From Acidobacteriota bacterium (GTDB taxonomy: Bacteria > Acidobacteriota > Terriglobia > Bryobacterales > Bryobacteraceae): DNA of 6,361 nt. Positions 1 through 6,154 of the stretch are shown here, in pieces; position 1 is the first letter of the stretch; each line of letters starts with the position of its first letter. A model generated the notes under the pieces. That model was not told the origin of the DNA. It saw only the letters and a program-made list of their open reading frames with translations, and did no database searches. A program made the translations under genes and the position numbers. Where the stretch lies: the NCBI GenBank assembly GCA_026394095.1, contig JAPKYY010000922.1:1-6361 (forward strand), read 5' to 3'.

Positions 1-634
1 CACCGATTTCGCCGATCATGATGATCGAGTCGGTATCGGGGTCGTTGTTCAGGAGGTCGAGAGCGTCGATGTGGTTGGTGCCGATGATCGGGTCGCCACC
101 GATTCCGATACAGGTGCTCTGGCCGATGCCGAGGCCGGTCAACTGGCCGACAGCTTCATAGGTAAGAGTGCCTGAGCGGCTGATGACGCCGACGCGGCCT
201 TCCAGGTGGATATGGCCGGGCATGATGCCGATCTTGCACTTGCCGGGCGAGATGACGCCGGGGCAATTGGGGCCGATCAGGCGGGTTGCGCCGCCCTTGA
301 TGATCGACCAGACTTTGGCCATATCGAGAGCCGGGATGCCTTCGGTGATGCAGACCACCAGCGCGATGCCGGCTGCGTGTGCTTCGAGGATGGCGTCTGC
401 GGCAAATGGGGGCGGTACGAAAATGACGGACGCGTTTGCGCCGGTATCGTTGACTGCGTCTGCCACCGTATTGAATACGGGGCGATCCAGGTGCTTGGAC
501 CCACCCTTGCCGGGGGTGACGCCGCCGACTACGTTTGTGCCATAGGCAATCGCCTGTTCGGCGTGGAAGGTGCCTTCCTTGCCCGTAAAGCCCTGCACAA
601 TCAGGCGTGTGTTTTTATCTACAAGAACGCTCAT
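1..634 (-). CDS. sucD: Succinyl-CoA synthetase (succinate-CoA ligase) alpha subunit, 3' end cut off by the window
   Basis: The alpha subunit binds CoA and carries the phosphohistidine in the reversible TCA-cycle step succinyl-CoA + NDP + Pi <-> succinate + CoA + NTP, acting in the cytoplasm as a partner of SucC. The 211 visible residues closely follow E. coli SucD as I know it. They show the CoA-binding Rossmann motif [10 protein letters not shown] (residues 15-24), VTPGKGG (39-45), GPNCPG with the CoA-contacting Cys (121-126), SRSGTLTYE (153-161) and MIGEIG at the cut edge, whose Glu209 faces the active-site histidine in the E. coli enzyme. The family is about 290 residues long, so roughly 80 residues, including the phospho-His (GHAGA-type motif), lie outside the window. 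The start ATG overlaps the sucC stop (ATGA) and has no clear ribosome binding site, which suggests translational coupling. The function is very secure; ATP versus GTP preference cannot be read from this. Confidence 0.97.
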   Translation of the reverse strand, partial: MSVLVDKNTRLIVQGFTGKEGTFHAEQAIAYGTNVVGGVTPGKGGSKHLDRPVFNTVADAVNDTGANASVIFVPPPFAADAILEAHAAGIALVVCITEGIPALDMAKVWSIIKGGATRLIGPNCPGVISPGKCKIGIMPGHIHLEGRVGVISRSGTLTYEAVGQLTGLGIGQSTCIGIGGDPIIGTNHIDALDLLNNDPDTDSIIMIGEIG

Positions 635-1788
635 TTTGCGAGTGCTACCACTTTCTCCGCGGCATCTTTCATGCCATCGGCAAGGCCAAAGTTCAATCCG
701 GAATCACGCAGAATCTGTTTGCCCAGTTCTACGTTGGTTCCTTCCATACGCACTACGATCGGAATCTGTACGTTGAGTTCACGGGCGGCGGTTACAACGC
801 CGTTTGCCAGTGTGTCGCAGCGCAGAATGCCGCCGAAGATATTGATCAGGATTGCCTTCACGCTGGGGTCGCTCAGCAGGATGCGGAACGCATTGCGGAT
901 CTGTTCCTGATTGGCACCACCGCCGACATCGAGGAAGTTGGCGGGTGAGCCGCCAGCGTACTTGATGATGTCCATGGTGGCCATGGCAAGACCGGCACCG
1001 TTGACCATACAGGCCACTGTGCCATCAAGCTTGATGTAGTTCAGTCCAAACTTCGACGCTTCTACTTCAAGAGGATCTTCTTCGTTCAGATCGCGCAGCC
1101 CGGCCTTGTCCTTGTGGCGGAACATGGCATTGTCATCGATCGCGATTTTCGCGTCGAGGGCAACGATGCGGCCATCCTTGGTCAGCAGCAGGGGATTGAT
1201 TTCGTCGAGCGAAGCATCGATTGCTTCATAGGCTTTGGTCAGGGCGATCATCGCGTTTGCCGCTGCATTGATGCTGCCCGTAGGAATGCCCATTCCGAAG
1301 GCGAGGTTGCGCGCCTGATAGGGCTGCAGACCCATGCCGGGCTCGATGGTTTCCTTCAAAATCTTTTCGGGTGTCTTTTCGGCCACCTCTTCGATGTCCA
1401 TGCCGCCTTCACTAGACGCCATAAAGACAAGCTTGCCGATCGCACGGTCCAGCACGATGCCCGCGTAAAATTCGCGGTCAATCGGGAGCTGTTCCTCGAT
1501 CAGTAAGCGCTGCACCACACGGCCCTCGGGGCCCGTCTGGTGCGTCACAAGTGTCATGCCGAGAATTTTCTCGGCCTTTTCGCGGCATTCAGCGGCGTTT
1601 GCGGCAAGCTTTACGCCACCACCCTTGCCGCGGCCGCCCGCGTGGATCTGTGCTTTGACGACGACACCGCCGCCTAGCTCTTCGGCTGCCTTGACGGCTT
1701 CGTCGACAGAGAAGGCCACAATGCCTTTCGGCACAGGGACTCCGTATTGGGCCAAAATTTCTTTGGCCTGATGTTCATGGATTTTCAT
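631..1788 (-). CDS. sucC: Succinyl-CoA synthetase (succinate-CoA ligase) beta subunit
   Basis: This is the nucleotide- and succinate-binding subunit of the TCA-cycle ligase, forming the enzyme with SucD. At 385 residues it matches the family's usual length (E. coli 388). The N-terminus [12 protein letters not shown] is the classic SucC opening of the ATP-grasp domain. [10 protein letters not shown] (46-55) is the nucleotide-binding loop, and EINPL (196-200) plus LDAK (211-214) carry the metal- and phosphate-binding Glu, Asn and Asp. NGAGLAM (263-269) and DVGGGA (287-292) mark the C-terminal CoA-ligase domain, followed by an NIFGGI-type phosphate loop. All key residues look intact. An AGGA ribosome binding site sits 8 bases before the ATG. 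It is the first gene of a sucC-sucD operon and overlaps sucD by 4 bases. It diverges from trpD across 45 bases, so any shared control must act from that gap or from inside the coding regions. Confidence 0.98.
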   Translation of the reverse strand: MKIHEHQAKEILAQYGVPVPKGIVAFSVDEAVKAAEELGGGVVVKAQIHAGGRGKGGGVKLAANAAECREKAEKILGMTLVTHQTGPEGRVVQRLLIEEQLPIDREFYAGIVLDRAIGKLVFMASSEGGMDIEEVAEKTPEKILKETIEPGMGLQPYQARNLAFGMGIPTGSINAAANAMIALTKAYEAIDASLDEINPLLLTKDGRIVALDAKIAIDDNAMFRHKDKAGLRDLNEEDPLEVEASKFGLNYIKLDGTVACMVNGAGLAMATMDIIKYAGGSPANFLDVGGGANQEQIRNAFRILLSDPSVKAILINIFGGILRCDTLANGVVTAARELNVQIPIVVRMEGTNVELGKQILRDSGLNFGLADGMKDAAEKVVALAK

Positions 1789-1796
1789 TGGATCTG

Positions 1797-1800
1797 TCCT
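1797..1800 (-). promoter_or_regulatory. Ribosome binding site of sucC
   Basis: On the minus strand this reads AGGA, followed by 8 bases and then the sucC ATG. The spacing is normal and supports the chosen start, which also gives the expected N-terminal sequence of the family. Confidence 0.6.
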
Positions 1801-1833
1801 ATGCTGGGGACTGCTGGAACACTTAAGTTTATC

Positions 1834-2853
1834 ATGCCCTTTTTAGATCACTTTCATAAAGTCTGTGCCCGCAAGGCCCTAAGCCGTGAAGAAGCCCGCG
1901 ACGCGATGGACGCGATGCTCAGCGGAGAGATCTCCACGCCGCTGATTGCTGCATTTCTTGCTGCCACCAAAGTGCTTGGAGACGGTGTCGACGAAGTCAC
2001 CGGTTTTGCCGAGTCGATGCGGGCCAAGGTGAGTCACGTCACTCCGCCGGAAGGCGCGATTGTGCTGGATACCTGTGGGACAGGAGGCGACGGACTCTCG
2101 ACGTTCAACATCTCAACGGCTGTCGCCATCGTGGTTGCTGCCTGTGGGGTGCATGTTGCCAAGCACGGCAATCGCGCATTCTCTTCTCATACCGGCAGCG
2201 CTGATGTGCTTGAGCTTCTCGGCGTGAAGGTGGATCTCACGCCGGAGCAAATGTCGAAATGTCTGGCTCAAGCCGGGATCGCCTTTCTCTACGCGCCCAA
2301 TGTGCATCCGGCGATGAAGCATGCCTCGGCTGCCCGCCGCGAACTCAAAATGCGTACCGTCTTCAATCTGCTCGGGCCACTTTCGAACCCGGCCGGAGCC
2401 CAGCACCAACTGATCGGAGCGCCTAACTTTGAGGCGGCCCGGATCATGGCTCAGGCGCTGTCTCAACTGGGAACGATGAAATCAATCATTGCGCATGGAG
2501 AAGATGGTCTCGATGAAGTGACCACTACCGGTCGCAGCATGATCTATGAAGTTGCAGGTTCTTCCATCACCCGCCGGGCCATCAAGCCGGAAGATTTTGG
2601 TGTGCCCACGGCTTCGGTCGCAGAACTCCACGCGTCCAGTGGAGAGCAATCAGCTGCGGATATCCTGAGCATTCTTGAGACGAACCCAAGCGCCAAGATG
2701 GACATCGTTCTGGTGAATGCTTCAACGGCCCTGTATGCCGCCGGGCTTGTACCGGATTTCAAGGCAGGTGTCGGCAAAGCATTTTCTGCCATTGCCAGTG
2801 GCGCGGCCAAGGCGAAGCTGGAGTCGTTGAAGCAGGTAAGCCACTCGGTTTAA
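1834..2853 (+). CDS. trpD: Anthranilate phosphoribosyltransferase
   Basis: TrpD transfers the phosphoribosyl group of PRPP to anthranilate, the second step of tryptophan synthesis, in the cytoplasm. From this ATG the protein has 339 residues, the normal family size. The PRPP loop DTCGTGGDG is at 79-87 and KHGNR at 110-114. Next comes [11 protein letters not shown] at 117-127, where most relatives have Lys in place of the His. HPAMK at 158-162 is followed by Arg168, aligned with the anthranilate-binding Arg. [13 protein letters not shown] is at 174-186, and the metal-binding Asp-Glu pair lies within HGEDGLDE (221-228). An in-frame ATG at 1801 has a weak GGAT ahead of it and would add 11 residues. 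I prefer 1834 because MPFLDHFHK begins where family members normally begin, although no good ribosome binding site precedes it. No other trp gene is nearby. The stop overlaps the convergent downstream gene. Confidence 0.96.
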   Translation: MPFLDHFHKVCARKALSREEARDAMDAMLSGEISTPLIAAFLAATKVLGDGVDEVTGFAESMRAKVSHVTPPEGAIVLDTCGTGGDGLSTFNISTAVAIVVAACGVHVAKHGNRAFSSHTGSADVLELLGVKVDLTPEQMSKCLAQAGIAFLYAPNVHPAMKHASAARRELKMRTVFNLLGPLSNPAGAQHQLIGAPNFEAARIMAQALSQLGTMKSIIAHGEDGLDEVTTTGRSMIYEVAGSSITRRAIKPEDFGVPTASVAELHASSGEQSAADILSILETNPSAKMDIVLVNASTALYAAGLVPDFKAGVGKAFSAIASGAAKAKLESLKQVSHSV

Positions 2854-4676
2854 CGAAGGCCTTTGGGCCATTCGTAGGTCGGTGCATTCGCAAAGCGCTT
2901 CAGCTTCAGGGTGAGAGTGCCTACGCTGCCTGGTGGCAACTCGACTGTCAAGTGTTTTGAGCCGACGGGCTGAGCGCCATGTCCCAGGTCGACACTGAGA
3001 ATTTGGTGCTCGCCGAAGGCGCCAGCCTGAAGAATCGTTTCGCGCTTGTTGGTTGCCGAAGTGTTGGCCAGGGTAAGACGGACACTGTCTTCTTCGATCT
3101 GGTCTATCAGCGCTGCGACATCCTCCGGTACGCCTGGACGGTTTTTCTGGGCGTCGAAGTATCTGAGACGCACGTGGAGCAGCCCTCCGTGATAGATGTG
3201 GTTGGGCCCGCCCATCATCTGCTGCACAAGGCCTTCGAGTACTACCGGGTTGCGGTTCTGCCAATGGTGGACATTCATGTCATCCGGCTTGGTTGTGTCT
3301 TTTCGTATCGTACCCAGACGCCTAAGGCTTTCCTGATAGTTGGCCTTAAGGATTTCCACAGGCCAGGACGGGTTCTTGCCCTGTAGGAAGGCAATCCAGG
3401 GGCCTTCATTCTTGTCGTCGCCCTTGGCTTTTTTATAGGCTGCCTGTGAGAGGGCCGGCACATCGACCAGGCTTTCAAGCAAGCCCCAGTCTTTTTGATC
3501 CCAGCTCATGTACCAGAGATTCACTGGGTACTGCGGAACGGCAGGACGCCAGTCATACCAGCCTTGTTCGGCGTGGCGATTGGGCACGACAGTGCGTCCG
3601 TTTTCCTTCTTGCTCACTCCGGCGATGAAGCTTTGCTGGGAGCGTGGCAGGTCCAGGTACTTCTTGTCGCCGGTGAGCATGTATGCGTTTGAGCCGCCGA
3701 TCATCGTCGCTTCCAGTTGATTGAAGAGCCCGTGCGGCCAACGCCATCCGTAATAGCCCCCATACCATTTGCCGTCCATCGTCTCGCCGATCTTGCCATT
3801 GGGGCCGATGTTGTCCGGGATGACTCCGTTGTTCTGCTTTACGCGCTCCATCCAGGCCTCGACGTACTCGGTAACCCATTTCTTGTACTTCGGGTCTCCT
3901 GTATACATGTAGGCATTCGTGATCATCGAAGTGGCGGCCAGATTGAGCGGGACGTCTGCGCGCATCATTCGATCATTCATTGTCTTGAGGATGTTGGGGA
4001 AAAGCTTGTCGTCGATCCAGGCTTTTGAATTCGTCACATTGGGGATGTCGTTGTAGGGCAGGGGATAGTCGGCGAGCACGTCGCGGTGGGTCACCCAGTC
4101 TTCTGCGCTGTTCACAAATCGCGGGCCTTTGGACCCTGTGATGGGCGAGGTGATTCGCTTATGGATGGGGTCCCAGTTGGGGCCGCTTGTGTAGAGAGCT
4201 GCGAAGTCGAGGGCGCGCTTCTTCATCACTGGGTCGTAGGGGTTGGCCAGGCCGAAGAAGTAAAAGTTTACGTAGCTTTCGCCGTGATGCATCCAGTCGT
4301 AGTAGGTATCGAACTCTTTCGTGACCGTCCCATATTTGGTAAATAGCTCAGTTACTTTGTTCCAGAGGTGACGAGACCAGGGATCCATGCGGGCGTCGCC
4401 GCCCAAAGCGTAGTAGAGCGGAAAGTTGTACCAGCTCTCGTAGCCATCGTCGCTGCCATCCATGCCAGGCCACTTGTCTTTCCAGATCAGCGTGCCATCG
4501 GGCTTTGTGTAGCGTTTTGCAAATTCCTGCGCGGCTGGCCAGTATTCTTTGAGCAGGTGCCTTTGCCAGAGAGCCCATTCGGGGGCCGGCTTTACAGTTT
4601 CGATTTTGACTCGCAGAGGACTCTGGGCAAAGCTGCATATGGACAGCAACAGGACGAATCCGATTTCACGCTTCAT
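2850..4676 (-). CDS. Exported Trp/Tyr-rich protein of unknown function, possible alpha/alpha-toroid fold with a C-terminal beta domain
   Basis: I do not recognise a named family. The 608-residue product starts with a Sec-type signal peptide: Lys2 and Arg3, hydrophobic FVLLLSICSF, then likely cleavage after Ala17 or Gln18. Cys14 is preceded by Ile, so it is not a proper lipobox. The body is full of Trp, Tyr and His in clusters: SDDGYESWYN (75-84), YYDWMHHGE (125-133), an aromatic patch YGGYYGWRWPHG (about 304-315) and NVHHW. Repeated helical stretches such as AYMYTGDPKYKKW and AYMLTGDKKYLDL recall alpha/alpha-toroid carbohydrate-active proteins. This is inference from pattern, not a match. The last 80 residues or so are beta-rich (SVRLTLANTS, HLTVELPPGSVGTLTLKLK), like an accessory domain. 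The start was chosen because the signal peptide begins there; an in-frame GTG at 4727 would run into the divergent gene. It shares the 38-base promoter region with the Tat small-subunit gene. Confidence 0.85.
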   Translation of the reverse strand: MKREIGFVLLLSICSFAQSPLRVKIETVKPAPEWALWQRHLLKEYWPAAQEFAKRYTKPDGTLIWKDKWPGMDGSDDGYESWYNFPLYYALGGDARMDPWSRHLWNKVTELFTKYGTVTKEFDTYYDWMHHGESYVNFYFFGLANPYDPVMKKRALDFAALYTSGPNWDPIHKRITSPITGSKGPRFVNSAEDWVTHRDVLADYPLPYNDIPNVTNSKAWIDDKLFPNILKTMNDRMMRADVPLNLAATSMITNAYMYTGDPKYKKWVTEYVEAWMERVKQNNGVIPDNIGPNGKIGETMDGKWYGGYYGWRWPHGLFNQLEATMIGGSNAYMLTGDKKYLDLPRSQQSFIAGVSKKENGRTVVPNRHAEQGWYDWRPAVPQYPVNLWYMSWDQKDWGLLESLVDVPALSQAAYKKAKGDDKNEGPWIAFLQGKNPSWPVEILKANYQESLRRLGTIRKDTTKPDDMNVHHWQNRNPVVLEGLVQQMMGGPNHIYHGGLLHVRLRYFDAQKNRPGVPEDVAALIDQIEEDSVRLTLANTSATNKRETILQAGAFGEHQILSVDLGHGAQPVGSKHLTVELPPGSVGTLTLKLKRFANAPTYEWPKGLR

Positions 4677-4705
4677 GACCTGCGATTGTATGCCTTTGAT
4701 ACAAT
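4675..4705 (+). promoter_or_regulatory. Predicted promoter of the Tat small-subunit gene
   Basis: A plus-strand TACAAT -10 box at 4700-4705 lies 9 bases before the ATG at 4715, predicting a start of transcription near 4712 and a leader of about 3 bases. The best -35 candidate is ATGACC at 4675-4680 (4 of 6 bases, 19-base spacer), which is weak. No ribosome binding site precedes the ATG, which fits leaderless translation. It is weaker than the opposing promoter and could need an activator. Confidence 0.4.
4685..4705. repeat. Perfect 7-bp inverted repeat between divergent genes
   Basis: The arms are ATTGTAT (4685-4691) and ATACAAT (4699-4705), separated by GCCTTTG. The element fills the middle of the 38-base gap between two divergent start codons. 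Each arm contains the -10 hexamer TACAAT for the gene on its own side. It could be a symmetrical operator for a dimeric regulator, or simply two back-to-back -10 boxes; in either case both promoters occupy the same DNA. Confidence 0.8.
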
Positions 4706-4713
4706 TCTGTCCA
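4685..4713 (-). promoter_or_regulatory. Sigma70-like promoter of the exported-protein gene
   Basis: Read on the minus strand: a -35 box TGGACA (complement of 4708-4713), a 17-base spacer and a -10 box TACAAT (complement of 4685-4690). Each box has 5 of 6 bases of the standard consensus and the spacing is ideal. The predicted first transcribed base is near 4678, about 2 bases before the ATG at 4676. The mRNA would then have essentially no leader, and the AGG just before ATG would be too close to act as a ribosome binding site. This is a prediction from sequence only. Confidence 0.55.
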
Positions 4714-4714
4714 A

Positions 4715-5254
4715 ATGCAGAATTCACGCAGAGAGATTCTTGTTGGTATTGCCGGTGCCTCTACCCTTGCCGCTGCCGACAACAAACCGCATGTTCATGT
4801 GCATGACGAACAGGCACCTGTTGAATCCTCAACTGCATCGTACAGCCCAAAAGTGTTCACTTCTGGCCAGCTCAAGACTGTCGGTGCGCTTGCCGAGACG
4901 ATCATTCCCCGCACCAAGACTCCTGGCGCGCTGGACGCGAAAGTTCACGAAATTATTGACGAAACTTTGGCAAGTCGCAAGCCGCAGCAAGCGGCATGGC
5001 GCAAAGGTCTTGCCGAGGTGAGTACTCTTTCCAAGAAGCTGTACAAGAAGGAATACGCAGACCTGAGCGATAGCGATCAGGCTGCCGTTATGACTGAGCT
5101 TGCGGCCAAAAGTGCTTTCTTTAAAACACTGAAAGACGCAACCGTCGACGCCTACTATTCCACCAAAGAAGGCCTGATGACCGAGCTTGGCTGGGACGCC
5201 GCAAAGCCAATGCCTGAATTCAAGGGTTGTACGCACCCTGAACATCAGGTCTAG
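4715..5254 (+). CDS. Tat-exported small subunit of a periplasmic dehydrogenase (gluconate 2-dehydrogenase subunit 3 family)
   Basis: The 179-residue product resembles the subunit 3 family of membrane-bound gluconate 2-dehydrogenase and related FAD sugar dehydrogenases, where it helps export and assembly of the large GMC subunit. The N-terminus MQNSRREILVGIAGAS is a twin-arginine signal with Arg5-Arg6, a short hydrophobic stretch and likely cleavage after LAAA (18-21). A small HVHVH cluster (26-30) follows. Family-like segments come next: the opening FTSGQLKTVGALAETIIPRT (about 48-67), a helical middle with LAAKSAFFKTLKDAT, the YYSTKEG segment, and KGCTHPEH near the C-terminus. The partner oxidoreductase begins about 900 bases downstream, beyond an opposite-strand gene. 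No ribosome binding site precedes the ATG, and its own -10 box is only 9 bases away. Substrate is unknown; fructose, glucoside and gluconate dehydrogenases all use such subunits. Confidence 0.85.
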   Translation: MQNSRREILVGIAGASTLAAADNKPHVHVHDEQAPVESSTASYSPKVFTSGQLKTVGALAETIIPRTKTPGALDAKVHEIIDETLASRKPQQAAWRKGLAEVSTLSKKLYKKEYADLSDSDQAAVMTELAAKSAFFKTLKDATVDAYYSTKEGLMTELGWDAAKPMPEFKGCTHPEHQV

Positions 5255-5258
5255 CTAG
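5251..5258. other. Palindrome encoding the stop codons of two convergent genes
   Basis: CTAGCTAG is its own reverse complement. It supplies TAG at 5252-5254 for the plus-strand small-subunit gene and TAG (complement of 5255-5257) for the minus-strand gene, so the two coding regions abut with no base between them. No stem-loop terminator with a T tract is seen on either side. Confidence 0.9.
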
Positions 5259-6082
5259 TTTCCGCCGTTATATCTGCCGAAATCAATGTCTTTGCCGGCG
5301 GCGAGATCCTTGCGCCACTCAGTGGCTTTGGCGCTATCCCGCCAGACACTTTCGCCGACAAGAACGAGAAACTGATCTACCGCCTGCCTGCGGCCTTTGG
5401 CAAGCAGATCCTTTGCCAGTCTGAAATTCGGGCCGCTATTGCGAATCATCAATTCACCCCTGACTTTCATCGAATCGACCAGTGTCTTTTCTGCGGCTAC
5501 AAGGTTGCCTTGACCCATTTCCGCCAGCCCTCGAATGGTGAGCGCAGAGTGACGCAGCGCTCCCGGATCCAGGCCGACATAGGTCTTCTTTTCCGTGCTG
5601 GCAATCAGATCGGCAGCCGTCTTTTTTGCCAGTTCCCACTCGCTGGCATCTATCGCTGCATAGCCGAGCTTTTTCAGCTCGCCATCCTTCATTGGTGGCG
5701 CGGCGGCCTCGACGTCCTCTTTCGCGAAGTTTAATTTTTGATAGGGTGGGACACGCATCCAGAGACCGGACAGGCCCATGCCCACCATCATTGCCTGCAC
5801 GCTGGCTGTCTCGTAGTTCTTCGATTCCACCTGGCTGCGAAGCAGGGCAATGGTACTAAGCACAGCGCTGGTGTTGTCCATGTCTCGCATCCGGCTCATC
5901 TCGCCTGCATCAAGCTGCGGGAATTTGCCGCCCGTCTTCTCGCGAAGCATGTTTTGTATAGGAAAAAGATTGACCAGCGCCTTGTCGAAGCGATTGCGGT
6001 TTAGCTCAGTCAGCATTTTTTCAAAGTTCGAGTCGAGGTCCTGCGCCAGTAGGGGCATTGCGAGGAGAAACAAGAAAACCAT
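5255..6082 (-). CDS. Secreted protein of unknown function with TPR-like helical repeats
   Basis: I do not recognise the family. From this ATG the product has 275 residues and begins with a hydrophobic export signal (VFLFLLAMPLLAQ, likely cut after Ala13). The rest is helical. Three stretches have the small/large residue spacing of tetratricopeptide hairpins: about 78-102, 139-162 (GYAAIDASEWELAKKTAADL) and 178-205 (RGLAEMGQGNLVAAEKTL). No catalytic motif is visible. The start is supported by CTGGAG with 9 bases to the ATG. One weakness is that the signal then has no positive n-region. A TTG at 6160 would add 26 residues containing several Arg and Lys but would run over the start of the divergent oxidoreductase gene. 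The gene lies in reverse between two likely subunits of one dehydrogenase, which could mean a role in its export or assembly or could be chance. Confidence 0.8.
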   Translation of the reverse strand: MVFLFLLAMPLLAQDLDSNFEKMLTELNRNRFDKALVNLFPIQNMLREKTGGKFPQLDAGEMSRMRDMDNTSAVLSTIALLRSQVESKNYETASVQAMMVGMGLSGLWMRVPPYQKLNFAKEDVEAAAPPMKDGELKKLGYAAIDASEWELAKKTAADLIASTEKKTYVGLDPGALRHSALTIRGLAEMGQGNLVAAEKTLVDSMKVRGELMIRNSGPNFRLAKDLLAKGRRQAVDQFLVLVGESVWRDSAKATEWRKDLAAGKDIDFGRYNGGN

Positions 6083-6091
6083 TAGCGAAAA

Positions 6092-6095
6092 CTCC
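6092..6095 (-). promoter_or_regulatory. Ribosome binding site of the TPR-like secreted protein gene
   Basis: Minus-strand GGAG (within CTGGAG) is followed by 9 bases and the ATG at 6082. It is the main reason to prefer this start over the upstream TTG. Confidence 0.55.
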
Positions 6096-6154
6096 AGTTT
6101 GATATAGTGCCTCTCATTGGACGCTTTCTTTGTTCTACGCGTTCCGACTGAAGT

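Noticed and set aside
206..910. Long plus-strand open frame opposite sucD and sucC
   Set aside because: It is antisense to two strongly conserved genes and its translation resembles no protein type; it is a frame shadow caused by codon bias.
1747..1833. Upstream extension of trpD from a TTG at 1747
   Set aside because: It would overlap the sucC coding start and add residues absent from the TrpD family. Only the ATG at 1801 remains a reasonable alternative.
1825..1855. Candidate sucC promoter TTATGA, 17 bases, CATGAT on the minus strand
   Set aside because: The boxes match only 3 and 4 of 6 consensus bases, which is not better than chance in this region.
2854..2870. Possible terminator hairpin after trpD (AAGGCCTT, 2856-2863)
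   Set aside because: The 8-bp palindrome has no loop and no T tract, and it lies within the opposing coding region.
4635..4637. Cys14 of the exported protein as a lipoprotein anchor
   Set aside because: The preceding residues are Leu-Ser-Ile, and a lipobox needs a small residue (Gly, Ala or Ser) directly before the Cys.
4677..4727. GTG start at 4727 for the exported-protein gene
   Set aside because: It would bury the signal peptide behind 17 residues, overlap the divergent gene's start, and place the start upstream of the best promoter.
4368..5021. Plus-strand open frame spanning the divergent promoter region
   Set aside because: It covers the 5' ends of two better-supported genes in other frames and lacks a plausible start site or protein features.
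6083..6154. Promoters for the divergent pair at 6082 and 6155, including TATA-like GATATAGT near 6101-6108
   Set aside because: A -10-like hexamer exists on each strand, but no matching -35 box lies at 16-18 bases, so I could not support a specific promoter.
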